Source: Polaribacter sp. WD7 (GTDB taxonomy: Bacteria > Bacteroidota > Bacteroidia > Flavobacteriales > Flavobacteriaceae). From it: 64,000 nt of DNA. The position numbers and the translations under genes were made by a program. The DNA lies in NCBI RefSeq assembly GCF_003335085.1, contig NZ_QPEJ01000013.1, forward strand, positions 6,654 through 70,653. Direction: 5' to 3'. The notes beneath the pieces are model-generated. The model did not search any database. It was not told the DNA's origin and was given only the letters and a program-made list of their open reading frames with translations. Shown one piece after another: positions 33,201-42,503 of this stretch (position 1 is the stretch's first letter; each line of letters opens with the position of its first letter).

Positions 33201-33908
33201 TTTGGCTTCGTAAAAATCTGGTTTATCTGCTGTTTTAGGAGCAAATTGCTCCACTTTTGGTCCTTTTATAAAAGCAACATTGTCTTTATAAGCAGAAACA
33301 ATATCATTAGGATTTTGTTGAGACGTTTCTTTTATCATCTTAAATAAAGAAGTTGGTTGTTCTTCTCCATCAATAACAAAAGTTCCGTTAAATATTTTAT
33401 GACGACAGTGTTCTGAGTTTACTTGACTGAATCCAAAAACTTCAGAATCTGTTAATTTTCTTCCTATTTTATTAGCTACACCTTCTAAATAATCAACTTC
33501 TTCATCACTTAAAGACAAACCTTCTTGTTGGTTGTATGCTGCAATATCATCAATTTCTAAAATAGCTTCTGGTGTAATGTTTATGGTAAACATTTCTTGA
33601 TGCAAGCTCGAAAATTTTTCAGAAATCATCGGATCAAAATCAGAAAAATCATTAGCTACTGCCTTAAATTCTTCAATTCTTATAATACCAGAAATACCCA
33701 TATTCTGAGTAATTTCAACAGCATTTGTACTCCAAGGAGTAATCATTGCTGCTCTTGGTCCAATAAAAAAAGCGTCTAAAGACGCTGTATTTATTTTAGA
33801 TAAATCTCCAAATAACCATGTTAATTTGCTCACGGTTTCTTGAGATAATTCTTTTGTTGTTTGTACGGCAAATACTTTGCTGTTTTCGTTTCCAAAGAAA
33901 TGAATCAT
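30228..33908 (-). CDS. purL: Phosphoribosylformylglycinamidine synthase
   Basis: PurL (1226 residues) is the long single-chain type, with the FGAM synthase domains followed by a class I glutamine amidotransferase domain (about 960-1226). Visible motifs include AETHNFPTTVEPFNGAATGSGG for the ATP site, HDVASGGL, and the amidotransferase Cys in VGICNGCQLW with the His-Glu pair in SHGEGKF. It converts FGAR plus ATP and glutamine to FGAM in purine synthesis. The gene is monocistronic. Confidence 0.97.
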   Translation of the reverse strand: MIHFFGNENSKVFAVQTTKELSQETVSKLTWLFGDLSKINTASLDAFFIGPRAAMITPWSTNAVEITQNMGISGIIRIEEFKAVANDFSDFDPMISEKFSSLHQEMFTINITPEAILEIDDIAAYNQQEGLSLSDEEVDYLEGVANKIGRKLTDSEVFGFSQVNSEHCRHKIFNGTFVIDGEEQPTSLFKMIKETSQQNPNDIVSAYKDNVAFIKGPKVEQFAPKTADKPDFYEAKDFNSVISLKAETHNFPTTVEPFNGAATGSGGEIRDRLAGGKGSLPLAGTAVYMTSYSRLEENRPWEQKFEARKWLYQTPIDILIKASNGASDFGNKFGQPLITGSVLTFEHEENAASSDAAPRKLGFDKVIMQAGGIGYGKAEQALKDTPTAGDKIVILGGENYRIGMGGAAVSSADTGEFASGIELNAVQRSNPEMQKRAANAVRGMVESDENFIVSIHDHGAGGHLNCLSELVEDTGGKIDLDKLPVGDPTLSAKEIIGNESQERMGLVIAEKHTATLQKIAERERSPMYTVGDVTGDDRFTFESETKGDKPMDLAMEDMFGSSPKTILTDNSVKRNYKNPRYKTKNLQIYLEQVLQLEAVACKDWLTNKVDRCVGGKVAKQQCVGSLQIPLNNVGVMALDYKGKEGIATSIGHSPISGLIHPEAGSRNSITESLTNIIWAPLKDNLASVSLSANWMWPCKNEGEDARLYKAVKAVSEFAIDLGINVPTGKDSLSMKQKYPDGDVISPGTVIISAAANCNDIAKVVEPVLQVDGGNIYYINISQDDFKLGGSSFNQVLNTIGNEAPDVKNTAYVKTVFNTVQNLIKADKITAGHDVASGGLITTLLEMSFADVNLGADFNILSLHEEDSIKVLFAENSGIVFQADASVETVLSENNIEFFNIGTANNSGIVNIKNNEDNFSFDVAQLRDVWYKTSFLLDQKQTANNLAQDRFDNYKSQPLNYTFPENFTGKLPETGKKRPKAAIIREKGSNSEREMANAMYLAGFDVKDVHMTDLISGRETLEDIQFIGAVGGFSNSDVLGSAKGWAGAFKYNEKANTALKNFFKREDTLSVGICNGCQLWMELDLLKPESTSEEYGKMTYNDSKKHESAFTSVIIEENNSVMLSSLAGSKLGVWISHGEGKFNLPLKEEAYHIVAKYGYESYPANPNGSSFNTAMLCDATGRHLATMPHIERSIFQWNWANYPQGRKDEVSPWLEAFVNARKWIEQN

Positions 33909-34149
33909 TATAAAATTGATTAAAATTTAAACGACAAATTTACTTTTTTTCTTTAGAACTTAAGGTATTTATAAGGATGAAAAAACAGAGTTATTCACCT
34001 TTTTTTAACAGATAAGTTTTTAAAGAAGAGGCGTATCAATTTAAACTACAGCAGATATACATCTTTATTATTTATAAGTTATTTATTTTAAGTACAACTT
34101 TTTATGTTCAAAGGCATCTAAAGATATAATCAACTCAAAAAAACTTAAA

Positions 34150-34311
34150 ATGCATAGAAATTTATCCAAATTTGTTACTATTCTAGGATTGTCATTTGTA
34201 ATTATTAATGGTATTTGAGATTTAGATAATTTATTTGATTATACGAATCAAAAAAACATATACATCACCAAAGACAGTAACACAGATAAAAATTACAAAC
34301 ACATTTGTTAA
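34150..34311 (+). pseudogene. Remnant of a cytochrome c peroxidase-like gene
   Basis: This lies in the 412 bp between purL and the endonuclease genes. A reading frame from ATG at 34150 to TAA at 34309 has one internal TGA (codon 23). The part after the stop, DLDNLFDYTNQKNIYITKD, resembles the N-terminal segment of flavobacterial di-haem cytochrome c peroxidases, normally followed by the CxxCH haem region, which is absent. The part before it looks like a signal peptide. It is probably the decayed start of such a gene; the family link is from memory of the motif. Confidence 0.45.
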
Positions 34312-34320
34312 AAACTAAAA

Positions 34321-35373
34321 CTATAGTTTTAAGAATTTTTGAGTAATAGAACCCGTAAGCTGAGATATTTTTAAGATATAGATTCCGTTTTTAAGAGAAG
34401 ATATATCTATATTTTTCTTGTTTTTAACTTCTTTAGAAATAATTTTTTTGCCAATTACATTAAAAACTTCTAGTGTAAAATCTGCTTTTCTATTTAGAAA
34501 TAAAAAATCTCTTTGCTTAGGGTTGGAGTAAATTTTTAACTTAAAAAAAGTAGTATTGTCAAGAGTTAGATTGCCCCACCTGTCTTCAGGTTTAGGAGTT
34601 CCAGAAGGAGGGTTTCCCCATATTTTTGTTGCTAAAAAAGGGTTGTCTATAAACGGATTTCTGTTTCCTTGTGCATAAGTATTATTGGTGTTTTCGTGAT
34701 ATGTATTTCTGTTATCTTCTAGTATAGAAACAGGATCTTCTGCATTCCATTTTAAAAATAAATCAATCATATCATCAGGGGTACTTGTAGCGCTACCAAT
34801 GCCAACAACAGAAGGTAAACATTGGTTGTTGTATCTTAGATACATGTACATAATCATTCTAGCAACATCACCTTTCCACTCATCACCAGGAAACCAACCT
34901 TGGGCAACAGTACCAGAATTTCCTGTTCCGTCTGCAAATGGTTTATTGCCTCTTTGGCCATTATATCTAACGTCTGAAGGTCTAAGATGATGCGCATCTG
35001 CACCCGCACCAGAAGTGCCTAAATTGGGGTTTCCTAAAGATCTTGGGTAAGTGTGTTCTCTATTCCAATCTCCAACATTACCACCATTATCATTAACTCC
35101 TCTTGTTCTTGCAGTAGTACCAGCGTTACTAAAACCATAAATAAGCATGACTTGAGTTGCGTTTTTAGGGTTTACATCAGTTTGTTTTGAAGCATTCCAA
35201 ACGCCAGGAGTATACGATAAAAAATTAGTATGCGTATTTATGATCAACGTAGCTAAGTCATTTTTTAAAGCCAGACCACTTTTAGAAAAATCGATTTTAT
35301 TGTAGTATGATTGCTGAGATAAAACAGAAAAAGAGATTAGAAACAGGAGGAAAAATGTATATTTTTTACACAT
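34321..35373 (-). CDS. Secreted endonuclease I with type IX sorting domain
   Basis: The 350-residue protein has a signal peptide, an endonuclease I (EndA/NucM) domain (about 25-270) with the catalytic-type GADAHHLRP and NREHTYPRS motifs and GWFPGDEWKGDVARM, and a C-terminal type IX sorting domain (about 275-350, with LEVFNVIGKKII and SLKNGIYILKI). It should be an extracellular or surface nuclease that degrades DNA, probably for nutrients or biofilm matrix. Its start overlaps the stop of the paralogous upstream gene in TAATG, so translation is coupled. Confidence 0.92.
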   Translation of the reverse strand: MCKKYTFFLLFLISFSVLSQQSYYNKIDFSKSGLALKNDLATLIINTHTNFLSYTPGVWNASKQTDVNPKNATQVMLIYGFSNAGTTARTRGVNDNGGNVGDWNREHTYPRSLGNPNLGTSGAGADAHHLRPSDVRYNGQRGNKPFADGTGNSGTVAQGWFPGDEWKGDVARMIMYMYLRYNNQCLPSVVGIGSATSTPDDMIDLFLKWNAEDPVSILEDNRNTYHENTNNTYAQGNRNPFIDNPFLATKIWGNPPSGTPKPEDRWGNLTLDNTTFFKLKIYSNPKQRDFLFLNRKADFTLEVFNVIGKKIISKEVKNKKNIDISSLKNGIYILKISQLTGSITQKFLKL

Positions 35374-37511
35374 TAGTTTTTAATGAATTTTGTTGAAATT
35401 ACTTGATTTCCAATTTGTATTTTAAGAATATACATTCCCTTAGGTAGTTTTTTAAGATTTATTTTTTTTATAGAATTTTGATGTTGATAGATTTTTTTAC
35501 CTAAGGTAGTAAAGATTATTATACTTTTAATTTTATGAGGAGATTTATTTTTTATCTCTAAAATATCTTTTACAGGGTTAGGAGAAAAAGAAATAGCATC
35601 TAATTTAACGTTTTTGGTTGAAAGAGAACTAGTTTTATGTATTCCAAAATTATCAACACTATCTTTATCTAAAATATCCCATTCATTTGTTATATTAAAA
35701 TTTGTATTCGGTTCAATTACATCTATTTTTCGTCGTAGGGTTTTGTCTTTGGCAAAATTATTATCACCTCCGTTAAATGTTCCAATAATGTCTATTAAAA
35801 TGTCATTTTTAAATAAACCTACAGGGTCATTACCATTAAAATTAATAGGGGCACCAAAATTATTTTTATTATCATTTGGATGAATCATATCTGCTTCATC
35901 AATTAATTTTTGAATAGAAGATTTTCCATTAATAATAACAAAAACTTCATTTTTAGGTAAAATTCCAAAAAGTTTTAAAACGTTATTTTTATCCCAACCA
36001 TTGCCATTTTTACCACCATTTTGTTGACGTTTTATACTATAAATACCTAAATCTAAATCATGAGCGGTGAAGTTGGCAATTTCTAAAGCTTTATTGTTAG
36101 AAGAACCTTCTAAATATTCAGAAAAAAACAATTCACTAGCAACGGTATTATTTCCGTTAGTAGTAGCAACTATAATAGTACTTAAGGCTGAGGTATTACC
36201 TACTTTATCTTTGGCAGAAACTTGTATGTTATAATTTGTTTTTGGCGTTAAATTAATAACCGTATATGTTGTTTCTGAAACAGTTGTTATACGATTGCTA
36301 TTTACAAAAAGTTCATATGCAGTTACAGTTGTATTATCTGTAGCTGCAGACCAAGAAACTACAAAAGAAGTAGTAGTTTGGTTACTTATACTAATATTTT
36401 CGGGTATTGTAGGAGGATCAGAATCTAATAATGTAGTTGCTTTTATTGGTATACTTAGGAGGGATTTATTATCAACAATATCCTTTGCTAAAACTGTAAA
36501 CGTATATACTGTATTAGAATTTAGTTCTTTAATTTTTATACTAGTATCTGTGGTGTTAGCATACAAGTTTCCGTTTACATACATATCATAACTGGTAACT
36601 TTTACATTATCAGTAGCTGCTGACCAAGTTACATCTATACTAAATGTTGTAATATTTGAAATTTTTAGGTTTGTTGGGGTAGAAGGAGCTTCTGTGTCAT
36701 TACCAGAGTAAATTCCCCATAAATCTTCAGCTTTAGGACCTCCCCAAATTCTAGTTGCTAAAATAGGATTGTCTATAAAAGGATTTCTATTTCCTTGTGC
36801 ATTTTCGTTCATTATGTTTTCATGATAGTTATTTCTTTGTTTTTCAACTTCAGAAACAGGATCTTGAGCGTTCCACTCTAAAAATAGATCAATCATTTCA
36901 TCAGGCGTTTTAGCACTATTTCCAAAGCCAATATTAGTAGGTAAACACCTGTTTCCGTATCTAACATACATGTACATCATCATTCTTGCAACATCTCCTT
37001 TCCATTCATCCCCAGGATACCAACCACCATTATTTTGAATTCCTGAAGAACCAATACCAGCAGTAAATTTTCTATTGCTTCTTGTTGAATTCCAATCTTT
37101 ATCTGCAGGCCTTAAATGATGTGCATCAGCACCAGGACCAGACTCATCTAAAGTTGGTGTACCCAAAGATTGAGAATAAACATGTTCTCTATTCCAATTT
37201 CCTGCAGTACCACCATTGTCATCTTTAGCGCGAGTTCTGTCATTTTTAAGGTTGTTGTCAGCTCCTTTTTCCCAACCATAAATTAATAAAACTCTAGTAT
37301 TATCTTGAGGATCTGTATCTGTAACTTTACTGGCATTCCAAATTTGATCGTAAAATAGAAAATTGGTGTGAGTACTAATTATTTTAGAGGCTAGTTCTTC
37401 TTTTAAAGTTAACCCAGTTCTATTTAAATTAATATCGTGATAATAATTCTGTTGAGAAAAAACAAAGAAGTTTGCGCAACAGAAAAAGACAATAAAAGAG
37501 AACCTTTTCAT
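35373..37511 (-). CDS. Secreted endonuclease I with FN3 and lamin-tail domains
   Basis: This 712-residue paralogue has a signal peptide, an endonuclease I domain (about 20-270, NREHVYSQS, GADAHHLRP, GGWYPGDEWKGDV), two fibronectin type III repeats (about 275-455, each opening TPTNLKISNIT- or IPENISISNQT-like), a lamin-tail domain (about 460-620, LFFSEYLEGSSNNKALEI) and a type IX sorting domain (SFSPNPVKDIL ... GMYILKI). It should be exported through the Por/T9SS system. The tandem pair looks like a duplicated gene with added domains in the upstream copy. Confidence 0.92.
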   Translation of the reverse strand: MKRFSFIVFFCCANFFVFSQQNYYHDINLNRTGLTLKEELASKIISTHTNFLFYDQIWNASKVTDTDPQDNTRVLLIYGWEKGADNNLKNDRTRAKDDNGGTAGNWNREHVYSQSLGTPTLDESGPGADAHHLRPADKDWNSTRSNRKFTAGIGSSGIQNNGGWYPGDEWKGDVARMMMYMYVRYGNRCLPTNIGFGNSAKTPDEMIDLFLEWNAQDPVSEVEKQRNNYHENIMNENAQGNRNPFIDNPILATRIWGGPKAEDLWGIYSGNDTEAPSTPTNLKISNITTFSIDVTWSAATDNVKVTSYDMYVNGNLYANTTDTSIKIKELNSNTVYTFTVLAKDIVDNKSLLSIPIKATTLLDSDPPTIPENISISNQTTTSFVVSWSAATDNTTVTAYELFVNSNRITTVSETTYTVINLTPKTNYNIQVSAKDKVGNTSALSTIIVATTNGNNTVASELFFSEYLEGSSNNKALEIANFTAHDLDLGIYSIKRQQNGGKNGNGWDKNNVLKLFGILPKNEVFVIINGKSSIQKLIDEADMIHPNDNKNNFGAPINFNGNDPVGLFKNDILIDIIGTFNGGDNNFAKDKTLRRKIDVIEPNTNFNITNEWDILDKDSVDNFGIHKTSSLSTKNVKLDAISFSPNPVKDILEIKNKSPHKIKSIIIFTTLGKKIYQHQNSIKKINLKKLPKGMYILKIQIGNQVISTKFIKN

Positions 37512-37569
37512 GATAGCAATTTTGATTAAAAATAGTTTCTTTTTCTAATGACTTAAAACTTATAGAGCT

Positions 37570-38784
37570 TTAAGCCTTTTTTTCTAATAAAGCCATGTAA
37601 AATCCATCGAATCCAGATGTATGAGCCAAGACTTTTTTATCTGATATAAAGGTAAACTCTTTCCCTGATTCTGAGGTTAAGAATTTATCAACTTGTTGTT
37701 GGTTTTCTGATGGAAGTACAGAACAAGTTGCGTATACAAGTTTTCCTCCTGGTTTTACAATTTTAGCATATTGTTGCAATACATCTTGCTGTACTTTTTT
37801 TATATTTTCTATAAATTCAGGTTGTAGTTTCCATTTAGAATCTGGATTTCTACGAATTACGCCCAAACCAGAACACGGAGCATCAATTAAAACACGATCT
37901 GCTTTTCCGTGCAGTTTTTTGATTTGTTTGGTAGAGTCTATAACTCTAGTTTCAATATTATGTGCTTTGTTTCTTTTAGCTCTTGTTTTTAACTTTTTTA
38001 ATTTACTTTCATAAATATCCATAGCAATAATTTGTCCTTTATTTTGCATTAAAGAAGCTAAATGTAACGTTTTACCGCCTGCACCTGCGCAAGTGTCTAC
38101 CACTTTCATACCTGGGGCAACGTCTAAATAAGCAGCTACTAATTGAGAAGAGGCATCTTGAACTTCAAAAAAACCATTATGAAAAGCTTCTGTTTTAAAA
38201 ACATTGGCTCTTTCCTCTAAGACTAAAGCATCAGGATGATGCGGTATTGTTTTTGTGATGATATTCTCTGAACGTAATTTTTTTTGAAGAAGTTCTTTAG
38301 AAATAGTTAGCGTATTGGTTCTTAAAATAACCTTAGCCTGTTCATTCTGAGCAGCAATTTCTTTGGTCCATTGTTCTTCACCCAATTCAGAAGCTCCTAG
38401 TTCATCTATCCAATCAGGAATAGATTCTCTAAACTTTCTAATTCTAGAAAGTTCGTCAAATTTTCCTTTTATTCTACGTACAGGAACATCTCCAATTTGA
38501 TTCCAGTCTGGTAAAGAAATTCCGCGTAAGACACACCATACAGAAAATAATCTCCAAATATTATCTCTATCGTAAGGTAATTTTACCTCAGCTATTTCTG
38601 CATACAATCTATTCCAACGAACTATGTCATAAATAGTTTCTGCTACAAATTTTCTATCTCTAGCGCCCCAGCGTTTGTCTCTTTTTAACGCTTTTTCTAC
38701 AGCTTTGTCTGCGTAGACTCCTTCGTTAAAAATATCTCTAATACTATCTATTACTGCAAATGTTAAATTTCTATGTAGTCTCAT
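37570..38784 (-). CDS. RsmB-like 16S rRNA m5C methyltransferase
   Basis: The protein shows the NOP2/Sun (m5C) RNA methyltransferase fold with an SAM motif (VVDTCAGAGGKTLHLASLM), DAPCSGLGVIRRNPD containing the release Cys, and YATCSVLPSEN containing the catalytic Cys. The N-terminal 130 residues match the RsmB-type NusB-like helical domain only loosely, as is usual in Flavobacteria. I start at MRLHRNLTF (38784), which is the family's normal opening; a start at 38808 is also possible. It probably methylates a cytosine of 16S rRNA. Confidence 0.88.
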   Translation of the reverse strand: MRLHRNLTFAVIDSIRDIFNEGVYADKAVEKALKRDKRWGARDRKFVAETIYDIVRWNRLYAEIAEVKLPYDRDNIWRLFSVWCVLRGISLPDWNQIGDVPVRRIKGKFDELSRIRKFRESIPDWIDELGASELGEEQWTKEIAAQNEQAKVILRTNTLTISKELLQKKLRSENIITKTIPHHPDALVLEERANVFKTEAFHNGFFEVQDASSQLVAAYLDVAPGMKVVDTCAGAGGKTLHLASLMQNKGQIIAMDIYESKLKKLKTRAKRNKAHNIETRVIDSTKQIKKLHGKADRVLIDAPCSGLGVIRRNPDSKWKLQPEFIENIKKVQQDVLQQYAKIVKPGGKLVYATCSVLPSENQQQVDKFLTSESGKEFTFISDKKVLAHTSGFDGFYMALLEKKA

Positions 38785-38888
38785 TCTATATTTATGAATA
38801 GGCTGCAAATTTACAATAAAAAAGTTACCTTAAAGTTGCTTAAGGCTTAAAAAATAGTGTGTTTGCAATACGCTTTTTTTAGAAGTAC

Positions 38889-40169
38889 TTATTGATATTC
38901 TGAGGTAAGTTCGTCTACAATTAAACCATCTTCAAGGGTTTTAATAACTCCCATTGCTGCGCGTTCACCGCTAATCATTGCGGCATTTAAAGAACTATTT
39001 AACAGTTGGTCTCCTGCTAAAAAAATAGAAGTAGTTAACTGTGTTTCTGTACTTGAAATTTCATATTGTAAATTAGACAATTTTGGAAGTGCTTTTTTGA
39101 TTTGATATCTTTTTATGAATTTTGCTTTAGAAATATTACAATACTGTTCTAGTTCTTCTTGTACTTTTTTAATGAGTTCATTTGCTGTTAATTGATGCTC
39201 TTTTACTACAGTTACAGACAATACATCTTTGTTTTGGTTTGGTGATTTTTGGATACTAGTAGTATAAAAAATATTATTTATCAAAGCAGATTTGTCTGCT
39301 ATGAGCCCAATAATTGCAGATGTAAATGTTTTTTGAGAGATTTCAAAATATAGAGAATCACAACTTTTCCAGGTTGTTTCTTGATTTTTTAAGTTGCTAA
39401 TTAGAGGACTAGCTTCTGTGGCTACTATTGTAAAATGACTTTTAATTTCTTTTTCGTTTTCAAGAATAATAGCGTTGTTTTTTACCCGTTTTACAGGAGA
39501 ATTGAAATTGAAAATTGTTTGGTTTAATTTGTTTTTTAATTGATTTGAAATAGCTTGAATACCATTTTTAGGAATTACAGCATACCCTTTACCAAACATT
39601 TTATAAACAAACTCAAACATTCTAGAAGAAGTTTCTAGGTTGGGTTCTAAGAAAATTCCACTAAAAAAAGGTTTGAAAAAGTTGGCTATAATGTTGTCTG
39701 AAAAACCATAATTTTTTAGATATTGTAGAGTGGTTATTTCTTGAGCATCAAAAATATCTTGTAGTTTTTTATTTTTAAGTGTTGTATTTAATTTTAAGAT
39801 TTTAAGTTTATCACCAATTGAACCAATGTTAGCAAAAATAGTAGGAAATAAAAGAGATAAATCTCTTAACGGATCTCCAATTTTTTGCTTTTTACCATCT
39901 TTAAAAATTAAAGCACCAGGAACCAATTTTTGTAAATCTAACGCTTTGAAATCTAAGTATTTTTGAGCAGCAGGATATTCTGAGAGAAGTACTTGAAAAC
40001 CATGGTCTAATACATATCCATCAACAATATCAGATTTTACTCTACCACCAACAGTATTAGAAGCTTCTATAATTGTTGGGTGATATCCAAAATTTTCTAA
40101 AACCTGTGCAGCAACTAAACCGCTAACACCAGAACCAATAATATGAATTTTATAATCTGATTTTTGCAT
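38889..40169 (-). CDS. FAD-dependent amine oxidase-like protein
   Basis: This 426-residue flavoprotein begins with a Rossmann fold (IHIIGSGVSGLVAAQVL, residues 6-22) followed by a short GG-containing motif (GGRVKSDIVDGYVLDHGFQVLLSEYP) typical of protoporphyrinogen oxidase, phytoene desaturase and amine oxidase relatives. The C-terminal FAD-contact motif FLAGDQLLNSSLNAAMISGE is present. The substrate cannot be told from sequence; plant and bacterial homologues are called NAD(P)-binding or amine oxidases. The gene appears monocistronic. Confidence 0.8.
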   Translation of the reverse strand: MQKSDYKIHIIGSGVSGLVAAQVLENFGYHPTIIEASNTVGGRVKSDIVDGYVLDHGFQVLLSEYPAAQKYLDFKALDLQKLVPGALIFKDGKKQKIGDPLRDLSLLFPTIFANIGSIGDKLKILKLNTTLKNKKLQDIFDAQEITTLQYLKNYGFSDNIIANFFKPFFSGIFLEPNLETSSRMFEFVYKMFGKGYAVIPKNGIQAISNQLKNKLNQTIFNFNSPVKRVKNNAIILENEKEIKSHFTIVATEASPLISNLKNQETTWKSCDSLYFEISQKTFTSAIIGLIADKSALINNIFYTTSIQKSPNQNKDVLSVTVVKEHQLTANELIKKVQEELEQYCNISKAKFIKRYQIKKALPKLSNLQYEISSTETQLTTSIFLAGDQLLNSSLNAAMISGERAAMGVIKTLEDGLIVDELTSEYQ

Positions 40170-40256
40170 AAAAAAGATATTTTTACAAAGATACCACTAC
40201 AATTTTTTAAGTAAGATTTAGCATACAATCTTTTAACACTATTTTATAAGAATACG

Positions 40257-41651
40257 TTATTCCTTTTTTTGTGTTTTAGCAGCTAAATTATTGTTTAAAA
40301 TATTTTGTTTTTTCTTTAAGTAAGTAGCCAATATTTTTTGTACATCTCTGTTGTCTTTTTGAGGTTGTATGTAAAACTGATATTCGTCTGGTTTTTTTAA
40401 TGATGCAGCTAAATCTTTATCAAGATATCCAAAACCTTGATAAAATCCATCTAAAATAAGTGCAAAACCAATTTCATTCTCAAATCTACCTTTTTCTTTT
40501 AAGACTAAATTTTTACCTGTCAAACTTATAGATTGTATGGCTTCTTTAACGCGAATATTATAATTAGTTACAGTTTCTTTACCACAACAAACGCCCTTAC
40601 ATTCTTTTAATTGATGATGAAAGCACTGTTTTACATTCGTTTGCAAATGACAATATTTAGGGCATAATGTGTATGTAGCACATAGCTTTTCTAGGAAATT
40701 TCTACATTCTGTTAAAGAATAAAATGTAGCTATGGGATTTGGAGTTAGCTTTATTTTATTAAAAGCCAAATGCACTACTCCTTTTTGATCTTCATAAGAA
40801 AACAAACCAATAGCACTGTTGTTATTTTTTTGAGAACGATTGTATTTTGGATATTTGTTTTTTATTTCTGATGATTCTAATAGCAACGCCAGTAACTCAC
40901 TACCAGTTTCTGAATACGAAATATGGGCAGTTTCCATACATAGTTCTCTTTCTTTTTTCTTTTTGTCATAAAAATGACTGATAACCCTTTGTTTGATATT
41001 GTTAGCTTTACCAACGTAAATAATTTCTTTTGCTGTGTTTTTAAAATAGTACACACCAAAAGTTTCTGGCAAACTATCTACTTCTTTTTTGTCTAAAAGA
41101 GGAGGTAAGGTAGCTTGTCTAGAACGTGGATTTAAAAAGGAGTTGATAATAAAAGAATTGTCTCTTGCTAATAGTCTTCTAAATAATTCTGTAGTGGCTT
41201 CTGCATCACCTTTTGCTCTGTGTCTACCGTTAATAGTAATACCTTCATTTGTACAAATGTTACCTAAGCTATATGATTGTAGACCAGGAATTATTTTTCT
41301 TGATAACCGAACAGTACATAATTTTTTACGGTTAAAGTTAAAACCTAAACTTGCAAATTCGTCTTTTATAATATTGTAATCAAAATTTACATTATGAGCA
41401 ACAAAAATGGTGTCTTTGGTAATTTCTTGCACTTTTTTTGCAATCTCAAAAAAACGAGGTGCGTTTCTAACCATAGCATTTGTAATGCCAGTAAGGTTGG
41501 TGATAAAAGGTGGAATATTTTGCTCTGGATTTACGAGAGAGGTAAATTCATTGACCACAATTGTTCCATCAAAAACAAAAATAGATATTTCTGTTATTTT
41601 TTGTCCCTTATGTCCATTTCCTGTGGTTTCTATGTCTACAATACTGTACAA
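40257..41651 (-). CDS. DEDDh exonuclease fused to GIY-YIG nuclease domain
   Basis: Residues 1-170 form a DnaQ-like 3'-5' exonuclease (IVDIETTG, VAHNVNFDYNI, HRAKGDAEATTELF). Residues 195-275 form a GIY-YIG domain (GVYYFKNTAKEIIYVGKANNIKQR) as at the N-terminus of UvrC, followed by a Cys-rich segment (CPKYC, KECKGVCC). This fusion is known in several bacterial groups and is expected to act in DNA repair. The start is TTG directly after the TAA of rpe, with no alternative ATG in a sensible place, so it is coupled to rpe. Confidence 0.88.
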   Translation of the reverse strand: MYSIVDIETTGNGHKGQKITEISIFVFDGTIVVNEFTSLVNPEQNIPPFITNLTGITNAMVRNAPRFFEIAKKVQEITKDTIFVAHNVNFDYNIIKDEFASLGFNFNRKKLCTVRLSRKIIPGLQSYSLGNICTNEGITINGRHRAKGDAEATTELFRRLLARDNSFIINSFLNPRSRQATLPPLLDKKEVDSLPETFGVYYFKNTAKEIIYVGKANNIKQRVISHFYDKKKKERELCMETAHISYSETGSELLALLLESSEIKNKYPKYNRSQKNNNSAIGLFSYEDQKGVVHLAFNKIKLTPNPIATFYSLTECRNFLEKLCATYTLCPKYCHLQTNVKQCFHHQLKECKGVCCGKETVTNYNIRVKEAIQSISLTGKNLVLKEKGRFENEIGFALILDGFYQGFGYLDKDLAASLKKPDEYQFYIQPQKDNRDVQKILATYLKKKQNILNNNLAAKTQKKE

Positions 41652-42308
41652 TTAAGCTACTATTGCCTTTAAATCAGAAATAGTTGCAGTTGGATTGTCG
41701 CTTTTAAAGACATAACTACCAGCTACCAAAACGTTAGCACCAGCCTCTATTAAAGCATTTGCATTTTTATCTGTTACACCACCATCAATTTCTATTTGGC
41801 AATTTGCTTTAGAAAATTCTATTAAATGGCGTAATTGACTCACTTTTTTATAGGTGTTTTCTATAAAAGATTGGCCTCCAAAACCAGGGTTTACACTCAT
41901 AATACAAACTACATCTAAATCTACAATACAGTCTTCTAATACTGCTATGGGAGTGTGCGGATTTAGTGCAACCCCAGCTTTCATACCAGCTGCTTTAATG
42001 GCTTGAATAGTTCTATGCAAATGCGTGCAAGCTTCGTAATGTACTGTTAGAATATCTGCCCCCAAATCTGCAAAAATTTGAATATACCTGTCTGGATCTA
42101 CAATCATTAAATGTACGTCTAGCGTTTTTTTTGCATGAGTTGCTATTGCTTTTACTACAGGCATTCCAAAAGAAATGTTGGGTACAAAAACACCGTCCAT
42201 TATGTCTATATGAAACCAATCAGCTTCACTGTTATTTATCATTTCTACATCTCTTTGCAAATTTGCAAAGTCTGCTGCTAAAACTGAAGGTGCAATTAAA
42301 TTACTCAT
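41652..42308 (-). CDS. rpe: Ribulose-phosphate 3-epimerase
   Basis: Rpe interconverts ribulose 5-phosphate and xylulose 5-phosphate. Motifs visible are APSVLAADFANL, DWFHIDIMDGVFVPNISFG with the metal His and Asp, DVHLMIVDP and MSVNPGFGGQSFI. I use the ATG at 42308 (MSNLIAPS); the frame runs eight codons further. The next gene starts immediately after the stop. Confidence 0.95.
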   Translation of the reverse strand: MSNLIAPSVLAADFANLQRDVEMINNSEADWFHIDIMDGVFVPNISFGMPVVKAIATHAKKTLDVHLMIVDPDRYIQIFADLGADILTVHYEACTHLHRTIQAIKAAGMKAGVALNPHTPIAVLEDCIVDLDVVCIMSVNPGFGGQSFIENTYKKVSQLRHLIEFSKANCQIEIDGGVTDKNANALIEAGANVLVAGSYVFKSDNPTATISDLKAIVA

Positions 42309-42422
42309 TAAATAGTTCGTGTTTTTTTGCAAAGATAATTATTTTGTGGCTGCTAAAAGAGTGAAGTAATTTTTTAATATGAGAGGTTTACGTTTAGTAT
42401 GGTAATAGGTTAGCAAACAGGT

Positions 42423-42503
42423 TTAGCCGTGATTGAAATGGCATCCTTTTTTTGCTGACATTTATGGAAAAAAAAGATAGAATGGAAAGCACGAATTGCT
42501 TCA
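42423..42503 (+). ncRNA. Structured RNA element candidate downstream of sigA
   Basis: The plus strand reads AGCCGTGATTGAAATGGC, a T-rich run, then an A-rich return ending GATAGAATGGAAAGCACG. The outer CGTG/CACG and inner CCTTTTTTT/AAAAAAAG pairs make an elongated hairpin with conserved-looking internal loops, directly followed by the hairpin terminator at 42504. From memory, similar elements (CCTG/CAGG in place of CGTG/CACG) recur in Flavobacteria, possibly the Flavo-1 motif. The identity needs an Rfam search. Confidence 0.45.
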
